Below, piece by piece: positions 47,946 to 58,615 of a stretch of DNA of 64,000 nucleotides. Source of the DNA: Pegoplata infirma. Lineage: Eukaryota > Arthropoda > Insecta > Diptera > Anthomyiidae. Location: positions 201,338,581-201,402,580 of the forward strand of contig OY992537.1 in the NCBI GenBank assembly GCA_963921195.1, in the 5' to 3' direction. Position numbers and translations under genes: made by a program. Position 1 is the stretch's first letter; each line of letters begins with the position of its first letter. The notes beneath the pieces are model-generated. The model had not been told where the DNA came from and did no database searches. It saw only the letters and a list, made by a program, of their open reading frames with translations.

Positions 47946-49040
47946 CATCTGTGCAATTTATTGCTTTAATATTTTACCACAATGTTGCTGCAACATGTTG
48001 ATTAAGTTTGTTACCAAAAATTTTGATAATTTATTAATATATAGTTGCATCGAAAATAAACAAAAAATGTTCACCCCACATGTTGCTGCAACATTTTTTG
48101 ATTTTGAATTTCTTGGCAACATGTTGCTGCAACATTTTTTTATATTTTAATTTTTCCCTTAAAATTTGTATTAAGTTCATTTTGCTCTAATACTTTTATT
48201 AATATAATCATAGCAACATATGGTTTACTTAATCATTTTACTATCTTTCAGGATGTGGAATTTAGACACAACATAGTTTTAGTCTAACCAATATGTGTCA
48301 TTTTTCTACTATGTTTCACCAACTGTTAAGTTCTCTTTGTTAAGCTTAAACACCATTAGAAGTTAGTTAAAAAAATGCATTTTGCACAATGTTTTTTTTT
48401 TTTTTAACTATACATAAATATTTCTGCCACTAACTTAGAAAAACATGTATTTCAACAGGTGCGTCCATTACGGTCAAATCAAGTTTCCATATTTTAAAAA
48501 CACACACATAGATACCAAGCCATAAAAGAATTCAATATAAACACTCAAAAAATAAATACAATGATAAATTGGCATTAAAATTGTGTTAAATTACAAAAAA
48601 ATATCAAAATCCTCTTGCAAAAATAGTTTTACAAAAAAATTTCGTGTTTTTAAACTACCATTTTGTTATAAATGTTGCTGCAACATGTTTCAAAATTATG
48701 CGCAACATGCATATGAAGGGCTTACTGCAAAAACTTGATAAGCAACATTTTGTGTTTTGGTGTTTTTTGCTTTCTACTGATGTTCCATTGACAGATTTTT
48801 GGCAGAAGTCTTGCTTTAACCCTCCGTACAAGTATCTTTAGAATGCAAGTTCTGCAAAAGTTTTATTTTCTACATTATTTTAAAAGTTTTAAGGCAAAAA
48901 CCACCATAAAATGTTGTTTATTGAGTTTTTACGATAAGCCCTTCATATGATCATTAAATTGCTAATAACAACAACAGTTTGTTATAAATGTTGCTGCAAC
49001 ATATTTTGAAATTTTTTTGCAACATGCATATGATTATTAA
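47946..49040. repeat. Dyad cluster M (class I and II mixed)
   Basis: Compound dyads such as CATGTTGCTGCAACATG (48075 region) and GCAACATGTTGCTGCAACAT (48117 region) join class I and class II by sharing a half-site. A ~308-bp tandem pair is visible: 'gttataaatgttgctgcaac' at 48665 and 48973, each followed by 'gcaacatgcatatga'. The first member of the pair carries an insertion at 48716. A possible acceptor 'actatctttcag' ends at 48251, but reading frames after it stop within about 40 bases. Confidence 0.75.
48716..48943. mobile_element. 228-bp foldback MITE with CATATG target duplication
   Basis: The insert begins AAGGGCTTACTGCAAAAACT and ends with the mirrored AGTTTTTACGATAAGCCCTT; symmetry continues for about 35 bp. 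It is flanked by CATATG (48710-48715 and 48944-48949). The companion unit near 49023 reads 'gcatatgattattaaat', the empty site. The 6-bp length of the duplication is my best reading (one base either way is possible). The superfamily is not assigned. Confidence 0.78.
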
Positions 49041-49556
49041 ATCGCTAATAACAGCAAAGTTTTATCTGAATTAAGAAAATTTGACAAATATTAAAACTTT
49101 TATTAATTTTTACCAACAAATTTCTTTGAGTGTTTACATAAAATGTGTACATTTGAAATGTGTCTCCTCTTAATAGAATTAAGTAAGTAAGAAAAAAAAA
49201 TTGTAAAATAATAAACCCAACTATGAAAACCCAAACCATTACAATTTGATTTCTTGTTTCTAATGGCTAGAAATATAAAACTGCAACATTGACAGGAAAA
49301 AAAAACTTAAGCGAATGTTCAGCATACTGAGTTTTTTTTTTGCTAAGATTATCAGTTTTTGTAGCCTTATAATGAAATCCAGCAATTTTAGTTTTACCCC
49401 CGGAGTTTTAAAGGTTTTTTAGTGGTTTGTTAAACAAAGATTTAAACTAAAGCTAAGTTTAAACTATCATTTATGAGTTAAGCTAAAAAGACAATACTTA
49501 TGTTTTCATAAGCTATAATTGTTGTTTTAAATAAAACATTTAAAAAAAAGTATTAT
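49041..49556. other. AT-rich stretch, nothing recognised
   Basis: No dyads or element tips are seen. The sequence is AT-rich with isolated A and T runs. Confidence 0.5.
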
Positions 49557-49662
49557 GAAAGTTTACTCCAGCTCGAGGTCACATTTCTTTACTAATCACT
49601 ACGATGATATTGTTCAATTAGTAAAGAAATGTGACCTCGAGCTGGAGTCATCTTTCTTAATA
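49557..49662. mobile_element. Minimal foldback of the CTCGAGGTCAC family
   Basis: Two arms of about 43 bp ('ctccagctcgaggtcacatt' and 'aatgtgacctcgagctggag') flank a loop of about 16 bp (acgatgatattg region). It continues on the right with 'taataaaatttatgggtcgcat', as in the parent family at 10712 and 11400. It may be an internally deleted copy. Confidence 0.85.
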
Positions 49663-51315
49663 AAATTTATGGGTCGCATAATAAATAATTTAATAAAACG
49701 GAGTTTAAAAATTCTATATTTAAATGCTGACGCAGCATATTCAATAAACATGTTGAGAATTTTTTTAAACATTTTTTTACAAATTTTTTAATAAAACTAT
49801 ATTTTAGTATTTAAGCAAGCAAAATGATACATTGTGTGGCAAAAATGTTTCTAAACATGACTAAGATACTCAAAAATATGTTTAGCAACATGTTGCTATC
49901 CTACGTTAATTTAAAGAATAACTTTTAACGAAATGTTTTTAACATTTTGTAACACATACTGCTTATTTAGCTACATAATGCTGGCAGATACGTATGTTAC
50001 TAGAATTTAATGTTAATTTAGGTTTAAAGTGGCTGCTAACGCTTAAAGTCAGAGTACATACACTCAAAATAATAACTCTTTTAGATTACAGAAAAATTCT
50101 GCTAGTTTAATATAGTACACCATACTTTTCCAGCTAGCAACATTTCTTGCTAATTTTACTATAAAACTCTGTAAAATGATTTGGATAAAAAAAACTGTTT
50201 ATTTACGGAGTTTGTAGTAAAATATTGGTTGAATAAAGCACCATTTAACAAAGAAAACTCTGTAAATTTACATATATTTGTAAAATGCATTTGATACAAC
50301 CAAAATTTTACAGAAAAACACTCTGTTAATTTACAGAGTTTAGTTAAATGCATGTTTTTTTGCAAAATTTTTATAAAATTCCTGAAAAGATTTTTTTTTG
50401 ATAACTTTTTTGGTACTTTTTCATTTAAAAAAAAATGCAGATACAATTTTTACAAAAAAATCATTTTTTAACTATGAAATTAAGATAACATAGCAATAAG
50501 TAAAAATACAGATAAAACTTAGTTTTTTGGTTACAAAAAATACGAAGTATTTTGCTTAAATCTGTATTTTAGCAGAAAACTCTGTTAATTATCTGCAAAA
50601 TAAAGATAACAAAGTTACAAGTAACATAACAGATAAAACTATGTTTTTTTTCACAACAAAGTATTTTCTTTAATTCTGTATTTTCACAGAAAACTCTGTC
50701 AAATATCTGTTAAATTGAGATTACAGTCATTTTACAGAGTATTTTACAGAGTTATTATTTTGAGTGTAGACTGACTCTAAGGTCCGTTTTGATACCATTA
50801 TTAACCTGTTTCAGCAATACATCAATAAATATCTTTATTATTTATTGCTAAAACAATAAATATTTCCCAAGAAACATGTTGCTGCAAAATTAATTAAAAA
50901 AATATAAATATTTAATACTTCTGTCTTTTAAATATTTGCTTCGACAATGTTTTAATTTTTCGTTTTTTTTTTTTAATACAAATTTCCATTACTTCTTTTA
51001 GAATATGTTGCTGCAACATTTGTATATATACATTTTGCATATCTAAAATTAATAATGGAATGCTGGTGAAAATCCTAAACGACCCGTTCTACTTGTTAAT
51101 TTAAATTTTTAAAAAATCTTTTGGAATGTGTTCCTTTGTGACAAAATTTAGCTTAGCATTTTCCAAGAAACATGTTGCTGCAACATTAATAAAAAAAAAA
51201 ATTAAAACTTCCTTCTTTTAAATTTTTGCTTCGATAATGTTTTAATTTTTCGTTTTTTTTTTTTAATACAAATTTCCATTACTTCTTTTAGAATATGTTG
51301 CTGCAACACTTGTAT
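49663..51315. repeat. Dyad array O, left part, interrupted by a MITE
   Basis: Units carry 'caagaaacatgttgctgcaa', 'tttttaatacaaatttccat', 'gaatatgttgctgcaacatt', 'ggaatgctggtgaaaatcct' and 'aaacgacccgttctacttg'. Two near-identical partial copies lie about 290 bp apart (50870-51060 and 51165-51315). The second is broken by the large foldback at 51316, and its remainder is at 53268. A MITE at 50061 splits another unit. Confidence 0.82.
50061..50766. mobile_element. TA-flanked MITE, CACTCAAAA...TTTTGAGTG ends (706 bp)
   Basis: The tips are a perfect 19-bp inverted repeat CACTCAAAATAATAACTCT. TA lies outside (50059-50060, 50767-50768). The related unit at about 53665 ('agtcagaatacattgagctt') lacks the insert. 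The words tttacagag and ctctgtaaa recur throughout the interior in both orientations, a different interior motif from the MITEs at 23162 and 34999. No transposase. Confidence 0.87.
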
Positions 51316-53267
51316 ATGGGGCATTCCATGTGAAATCGGACACTTTGAAAAACTTTTTTTTTAGATTTTCCCAATTTGTTTACAGTTTTTAGTTCCCTTC
51401 GAAAACTCCTTCGTGGTAAATTTTCAGATTTTTTTGATGACCCGTTCAAAAGATATCGAATTTTTAAAAATTGGTAGTTTGTTCCTTTACTCAAACTTCT
51501 TTTAATCATAACTTCTTCAATAATGGTCCAAATTTCAAATTTTTTTTTTTTCAAAATTTTTGTTTTTTTAAGTACTTTCTAAAAAAAAATTCCAAAAAAT
51601 TCTTAAAAGCGCTCTAGTATGCGATTTTTAAGTTTTAAAATTTAAATCTCATTTTTGAAAATGTTTGTACTCTTTGATTTTTTTGAAATTTTTTTGTGTA
51701 AAACTCCTATCAATTCTACAAATTTTTTGCCCAGGAAGATCGTGGGATAACGATTATTACTATTTTTTAAAATTTTTTTAAAAAATTTTATTGTAATTTT
51801 CCAATCTTAAAATCATTTCTACTGCTCCAATGGTGCGTCATAGAGGGGTCCTTTATAAGACCGACCCCCATTAATTTTTACGTTTTAACATTTCTTTGGA
51901 ACAAACTAATACCCTATCTCCAATTTCTAAGGGGGCTCCCACACAAAACGACATTTTTTAAAATTTGTTCCAACCGCTCTAACTGCCCCAATAGTGCCCT
52001 TAGAGCAACAAAATGTATGACCGACCCACAATATTTTTTTAGTCCAAACATTTTCGCTGAACACACCTACCCTGTATCTTTAACTGTTAAGGCGGTCCCC
52101 ATACAATTTTTTTTATTTTTTGTAAATTTGTTTTATTTAATCAGCTTCTACCGGTCCAATGGTGCGTCCGAGAGGGGTCATTAGTGAGACCGACCCCCAT
52201 TCATTTTTACCCTACAAAATTTTTTCAAAACATACCTACGCCCTATCTCCACTCCCTAAGTAGGCTCCCATACAAATAACAGTTGGAGCAAATTTTATAA
52301 AAATGTAATTTTGTATGGGAGCCTACTTAGGGAGTGGAGATAGGGCGTAGGTATGTTTTAAAAAAATTTTGTAGGGTAAAAATAAATGGGGGTCGGTCTC
52401 ACTAATGACCCCTCTCGGACGCACCATTGGACCGGTAGAAGCTGATTAAATAAATCAAATTTACAAAAAATAAAAAAAATTGCATGGGGACCGCCTTAAC
52501 AGTTAAAGATAGAGGGTAGGTGTGTTCAGAGAAAATGTTTGGACAAAAAAAATATTGTGGGTCGGTCATACATTTTGTTGCTCTAAGGGCACTATTAGGG
52601 CAGTTAGAGCGGTTGGAACAAATTTTAAAAAATGTCGTTTTGTGTGGGAGCCCCCTTAGAAATTGGAGATAGGGTATTAGTTTGTTCCAAAGAAATGTTA
52701 AGACGTAAAAATTAATGGGGTTCGGTCTTATAAAGGATCCCTCTATGACGCACTATTGGAGCAGTAGAAATGATTTTAAGATTGGAAAATTACAATAAAA
52801 TTTTTTAAAAAAATTTTAAAAAATAGTAATAATCGTTATCCCACGATCTTCCTGGGCAAAAAATTTGTAGAATTGATAGGAGTTTTACACAAAAAAATTT
52901 CAAAAAAATCGAAGAGTACAAACATTTTCAAAAATGAGATTTATATTTTAAAACTTAAAAATCGCATACTAGAGCGCTTTTAAGAATTTTTTGGGATTTT
53001 TTTTTAGAAAGTACTTAAAAAACAAAAATTTTGAAAAAAAAAAAATTGAAATTTGGACCATTATTGAAGAAGTTATGATTAAAAGAAGTTTGAGTAAAGG
53101 AACAAACTACCAATTTTTAAAAATTCGATATCTTTTGAACGGGTCATCAAAAAAATCTGAAAATTTACCACGAAGGAGTTTTCGAAGGGAACTAAAAACT
53201 GTAAACAAATTGGGAAAATCTAAAAAAAAGTTTTTCAAAGTGTCCGATTTCACATTGAATGCCCCAT
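51316..53267. mobile_element. 1.95-kb near-perfect foldback element
   Basis: The left arm (51316 to about 52276) and right arm (about 52310 to 53267) are reverse complements with only scattered differences and a loop of about 33 bp near 52293. The tips read ATGGGGCATTC and GAATGCCCCAT. The empty site is seen in the adjacent unit (ttgtatatatacattttgc, 51020 region); here 'ttgtat' precedes and 'atatacattttgc' follows. The duplication is confounded by AT dinucleotides. Sub-repeats such as 'cggacgcaccattggaccgg' and 'gtcggtctcactaatgaccc' lie inside the arms. The open frames on the two arms are mirror images of the same AT-rich sequence, so not genes. Confidence 0.9.
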
Positions 53268-54449
53268 ATATACATTTTGCATCATCTAAGGTTAATAGTA
53301 AATGCTGGTGAAAACCCTAAACGACCCGTTCTACTTGTTAATTCAAATTTTTAAAACATCTTTTGAAATGTCTTCCTTTGTGCCAAAATTTAGCTTAGCA
53401 ACATTTTGTTGTTTTATAAATTTCGATGTAAGCTCAAAACAACTTATGCACATTTCGCGGATTTTTTAAATTAAACTTATGAAATAGTTGTAATCTGCAG
53501 CATGTTTTCATAAAAATTGTAAGGCAACATGTATCTGAAATTTAGTAACAATTTGTATATGTTTATAAACATTTTATGGCACACTCTGCAGGTTAAGCCA
53601 CGTGTTGCTGGTAGAAATACTGTAATATAATTTTATGTTAGGATTGAAGTGGTTGCTCTTGCTTAAAGTCAGAATACATTGAGCTTTGAGCTCCATTTTG
53701 ACACCATTATTAACATGTTGCTTTAAAACATCAATAAATATGTTTATTGTTTATTGTAAAAACTGTATAATAGTTTTTAAGAAACATGTTGCTGCAACAT
53801 TATTTTTTTTTTACTAAAAACTTCTAAAATTTCTTTCAGAACAAGAAACTAATTTTTCGTTATGTTTTTAATACAAATGTTCATTATTTCTTTTAGAATA
53901 TGTTGCTGCAACATTTGCATTTGTGCATTTAGCTTTTTGTAAGATTTTTAATGAATGCTGGTGAAAACACTAATCGACACGTTTTATTTGTTAATTAAAA
54001 TTTAGAACATGTTGCTATAAAAATTTTTCCAAGCAACATTTTGTTTTTAATAAATTTTCATCTGTATTAAACTTAGAAATACTTTCTAATTTGTCTACAA
54101 TGGCAACATGTGCAACTCAATTTCTTAGCAACATGTTTCAACAAAAAATTTGTACAATTGAAATATTTTTACTGTAATGTTGCTGTACGCTTACAACGTA
54201 ACATGTTGCTGCAACATTTTACCAATTTCTTGTTTTTATAAAATCTACTACAAAAAAGAACTGTTAGATTGCAGGAACATATTATTATCGCTTCTTTTTT
54301 TTAAAATTTAAACAACTCTATTTTGAAAATGTTGCTGCAAGTTTAAGGGCATCATGTATATGCAACATTTTAAATTTTTTTTCTTATACGTTAGTTTTTA
54401 CATAAAAGAAGTGTAAATCATTCATTTACACTACATATTTGGATCGCAC
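53268..54449. repeat. Dyad array O, right part (class I and II)
   Basis: The interrupted unit resumes with 'tacattttgcatcatctaag', 'aatgctggtgaaaaccct' and 'aaacgacccgttctacttg'. Further dyads: 53786 ('aacatgttgctgcaacat'), 53901, 54006, 54200 ('aacatgttgctgcaacat'). The unit ends at the target site of the hAT element. Confidence 0.82.
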
Positions 54450-55104
54450 CAGTGATTAAAAACTGAAAATAATTACACAGTATTAATTTTCACTTCCAGT
54501 CAAGTTGTTAACAATTTAAAAAAAAATACTGCAGCCCACCAGTCCAGTTTACATTTCTAACAAAACAGTTCAGTCACTTTTTTACTGCTGAACTTTTTTG
54601 TGTTGTGCTGATGGTGGTTGATTTGAAAAAATACAAACACTGCCAAACCAGCAGCAGTAAAAAATGAAAGAAGCACACAAACAGCACAAACGATGTTTTG
54701 AGAAATGTACTGCGAGTTACAATTCAAAAAGTGATGAGGTACTGACAAGACAAGAAATGTAAACGAAAATAAACAGAATCATTGTAACGAAAGAACTTCT
54801 TGTACATATACATACATAGCGAAAAAATAAATGTGGAATAAATAAAAAAAATTAGGTTTAATTAAAAAAAAAAAAGAATATGATTATTCAATTCTTGTTT
54901 ATTCAATTAATTTATTTCAATAAAAAATCTATATTTTTATATTAAATAAATGAATTAATGCATTAGTCGTCGTTATAAAAGCAAAATTTAACTTTTAAAA
55001 AGTAGATTTTTTTCGGATTAATCTTATATAGGTAAAAAAAATATTTTAACATTATAAAACAAATTTGGAATATTTTTCTATAATATACGATAAATTAGTA
55101 ATTA

Positions 55105-56810
55105 CACTGCACAACAAAATCAAATTTTTTCGAAAATTACAAGGTCAGACCAAAAAATTTTGATAGAAGAGACAAAAAAAAAATACACGTGTATCGGCGT
55201 TTTGAAAGTTTACATCTGGGTTTCATTTTAGGGGGAGGTAAAGTTTCCCCCAAATGCAGATGTTGTATTGTCAATCGTCTTTGAATATCGAGTGAAGCTT
55301 ACGTTTAAAGTATATGGTGTGTTCAGCAAATTTATATAAAATGATATATTAACCCTCTAGCTCCTCACGATAAGGGTCTTTTTTGTCCTTCTTTTCAATA
55401 AGAGCAAAAAACACCATTAAAACAGGGATTTAAGGGGTTTAAATGTTCCGAAAAAATATTCGCCGTAAAATTTTACTATAAGTCCTTGAATACACCAAAA
55501 CGGAAAACTCAACCAGAAGATCAGAAATAAGACACAACAAAAGAGATCTTAGGGTTAATTTCGCATTTATTAAGAAAATCGAGTAAAGCTTACGTTCAAA
55601 GTATATGGTGTGCTCAGCAAATTTATGTAAAATGTTACGGAGAACATTTTTGTAGAATATGTTAACCCTCTAACTCTTCAAGATAAGGGTCTTTTTTGTC
55701 CTTCTTTTCAAAAAGAGCAAAAAACACCATTAAAACAAGGATTTAAGGGGTTTTAATGTTCCGCAAAAATATCCGCCGTGAAATTTTACTATAAGTCCCT
55801 GAACACACCAAAACATAAAACTCAACAATAAAGTCAGATATAAGACACAACAATAGAGAGCTTAGGGTTAATTTCGAATTTATTAAGAAAATCGGGTAAA
55901 GCTTACGTTTAAAGTATGTGGTGTGTTCAGCAAATTTATATAAAATATTACGGAGAACATTTTTGTAGAATATGTTAACCCTCTAACTCCTCAAGATAAG
56001 GGTCTTTTTTGTCCTTCTTTTAAAAAAGAGCAAAGAACGCCACTAAAACAGGGATTTAAGGGGTTAAAATGTTCCGCAAAAATATTCGCCGTGAAATTTT
56101 ACTATAAGTCAAATATTTTACTATAAGGCAAATATTATTGCGGACCATTTTAACCCTTTAAATAGCTGTTTTAATGGTGTTTTTGCTCTTTTTCAAAAGA
56201 AGGACAAAAAAGACTCTTTCCTTTAGGAGTTAGAGGGTTAACATATTCTACAAAAATGTTTTCCGTAACATTTTACATAAAATTGCTTTACACACCATAT
56301 ACTTTAAACGTAAGCTTAACTCGATTTTCTTAATAAATGCGAAATTAACCCTAAGCTCTCTTTTGTTGTGTCTTATTTCTGACTTTCTTGTTAAGTTTTC
56401 CGTTTTGGTGTATTCAGGGACTTATAGTAAAATTTCACGGCGGATATTTTTGCGGAACATTCAAACCCCTTAAATCCCTGTTTTAATGGTGTTTTTTGCT
56501 CTTTTTGAAAAGAAGGACAAAAAAGACCCTTATTTTGAGGAGTTAGAGGGTTAACATATTCCACAAAAATGTTCTCCGTAACATTTTACATAAATTTGCT
56601 TAACACACCATATACTTTAAACGTAAGCTTCACTCGATATTCAATGACGATTTACAATACAACATTTGCATTTGGGGGAAACTTTACCTCCCCCTAAAAT
56701 GAAACCCAGATGTAAACTTTCAAAACGCCGATACACGTGTATTCTTTTTTTGTCTCTTCTATCAAAATTTTTTGGTCTGACCTTGTAATTTTTTTTTGTG
56801 TTGTACAGTG
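55105..56810. mobile_element. 1.7-kb foldback with internal ~300-bp tandem units, nested in the hAT
   Basis: The tips read CACTGCACAACAAAA and TTTTGTGTTGTACAGTG. TTA lies on both outer sides (55102-55104 and 56811-56813), suggesting a 3-bp duplication. Left half: three tandem units of about 290-310 bp with 'aaagcttacgtttaaagtat', 'tgtgttcagcaaatttatat', 'taaccctctaactcctcaag' and 'acaccattaaaacagggatt' (near 55290, 55580, 55890). Right half: about two inverted copies (near 56290 and 56600). Outer parts mirror each other through 'aggtcagaccaaaaaatttt' and 'cgtgtatcggcgttttgaaa'. It is a palindrome containing a tandem array. Confidence 0.87.
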
Positions 56811-56813
56811 TTA

Positions 56814-58270
56814 TAATCTAAAAAAAATAATAAAAAAAATTTTAAAAATAAAAAAAATATAAATAAATCACAATTAATCCAACTAAATTTTAGGATGAAG
56901 GGGGTTTGAAAACCCTATTTTTTGTGTAAAGAACGTGTCCATACATGCACAAATTTTCGTCATATTGAATAAAATACCAAAAGTTTAGAACATTTTTGTT
57001 AATAAGTCGAAAAGAAAAATATTAATTTTTGGCCCGTTGTTAGCACCACGGTCTTTTGAATACCTTTAATTTGATACCAAATATGCCTATATTAATTTTG
57101 ATTAAATAGGCGTAGATCGTCTATTAAAATCACGAAAAACACAAAATCTTAAGCAAGTGATTGAATACTTTTGCTCAATTTGTCAAATGTAAATTAAAAT
57201 TCAAAAGTATCAATAAAAATTCATAATACTTATATCAATTAAATTTCATTGTCATTCCGTTGGTAACGCATCGAAATATTGAAATTGCCTACAAATTTTG
57301 AAATCATTGTAATGAAAACCATGATTCTTATCAAGAATTGGTAGTAAAAAAAATTGAACAAGTAAGAAAATTAATCATCGATATTTTAAATATAACTATA
57401 TTTAACAAATAAAAATATAAAATTATTATCGTTTTTTAAATTATAATAATTCGATTTTTTTAGGCACTTTAAATGAAACTTTAAACCGTAAAAATAACTT
57501 TCAAGTCTTACGCTTTTCTATTAAAAAAAAAAAAAAAAATCGGAAAACATTTTAAAAAAAATTTTAACTTCATAATGTAAAAAAAAAATTGTATCTGATA
57601 CCTAGAAAATTTTCCAAATTTTCAAAAATGGTTCTTCAAAACGTAAAAAAATTTCCAAAAAAAAAAGTCGTCACTTAAATTTTTGAAAGCATTTAATAAC
57701 GTATTTACTTCAAAAAGTAAAAAATTCGTGTCTGACCCTTAGACAATTTTCCAAAAAAGTTTTCGAAACTTAGAATTTTTTTAGAGCACTTTTAATAAAA
57801 CTTATAACATTAAAATAAACTTTTAAAAAATTTTCTTCAAAACCTAAAAAGAAAATATGGTTCTTAGAAAATAAAAAAATAAAAAATTGTGTCAGATACT
57901 TGGAAAATTATTAAAAAAAAATCGGAAGTTAGCATTTTTTTAAACTTTAATAAGATTTTAAACTTTAAACCATAAAAAAATGTTTAAATCAATTGCAATA
58001 TTTTCAAAAAAAAAAAAAAAAACGGATCTTGAAAAAAAAAAAAAAATCTGTTAAAATTTTTTACTCAAAAACGTAAAAAAAAATTAGTGTCGGAACTTGA
58101 AACATTTTTATTTTTTAAATGCATTTTTAATTAAATTTAGAAAATTTTAAATTAATTAATTTTAGAAAATTTAAAGCTTTATCTTTACTTTTGAAACATT
58201 CTTCTTAATAATATAATAAAACTTGTAATTACTTGTACAAAGAAATATCTACTTATATTTACTGTTCATT
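56814..58270. other. hAT interior, AT-rich
   Basis: This part of the hAT-like element has degenerate 'aaaacgtaaaaaaatt' and 'tttaataaaactt' phrases repeated at about 100-150 bp. No coding sequence is visible. A short relic of the dispersed repeat lies at 57250-57282. Confidence 0.5.
57250..57282 (-). mobile_element. Relic of dispersed repeat 3' end, reversed
   Basis: The sequence 'gtcattccgttggtaacgca' followed by 'tcgaaatatt' is the reverse complement of the phrase 'aatatttcgatgtgttacaa' + 'acggaatgac' near 9455-9483. Only this short piece is left. Confidence 0.6.
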
Positions 58271-58615
58271 TAACTTCCAGCAGCTGAAATAAAAAAAATT
58301 TCATGCTGACGAGTCGAATTCAATTTTTATTTTCCCTACTGCCAGTCCAGTAACAAACAGAACTTGTGCAGCGCAGTAACCAGACAATTCAGTCGTGTGT
58401 GCTGTTTTTTGTTTTTTTAAACTGAAGCTGAACTGTGTGCTGGCAAGTTTGTCAATTTCAAAAAAAAAAACTTTTACTGTACTGCTGCTGAAGAAAATTG
58501 ACAATTTTTAACAGCTCAGTTCTTGACTGCTGTTTTGTTTTGATAATGTTTATGCTGACAAAACAGTACAAATTATGTGTTTTTGCTGAAAATCTAGGCA
58601 GTATTTTCAACACTG

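Larger units (their letters stand above)
54450..58615. mobile_element. hAT-like non-autonomous element (4.17 kb) with 8-bp duplication
   Basis: The element starts CAGTGATTAAAAACTG and ends CAGTATTTTCAACACTG, imperfect inverted repeats with CAGTG tips. It is flanked by the 8-bp direct repeat GATCGCAC (54442-54449 and 58616-58623). The array resumes with 'aatttgttagcaacatgttg', and an uninterrupted relative lies at 59462-59490 ('tggcacaatttgttagcaac'). An 8-bp duplication with CAGTG tips fits the hAT superfamily. Both subterminal regions (54480-54700 and 58270-58600) are dense in CAGT, ACTG and CTGCTG words, as expected for transposase-binding clusters. No transposase with recognisable motifs is present. 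It contains a nested hairpin element. Confidence 0.87.

Noticed and set aside
48241..48460. Acceptor ending 48251 and donor-like 'caacaggtgcgt' near 48455 as a further exon
   Set aside because: All three frames contain stops within about 40 bases, so at best a terminal or non-coding exon. Evidence is too weak to list as a feature.
51288..53311. Two similar open frames on opposite strands (start of one MKKKKFEIWTIIEE)
   Set aside because: They are mirror images in the two arms of one foldback. The similarity is due to the palindrome, and composition is low-complexity.
54557..58504. Remnant hAT transposase gene inside the hAT-like element
   Set aside because: The short open frames near both ends show no transposase motifs. 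The interior is AT-rich and filled by a nested foldback.
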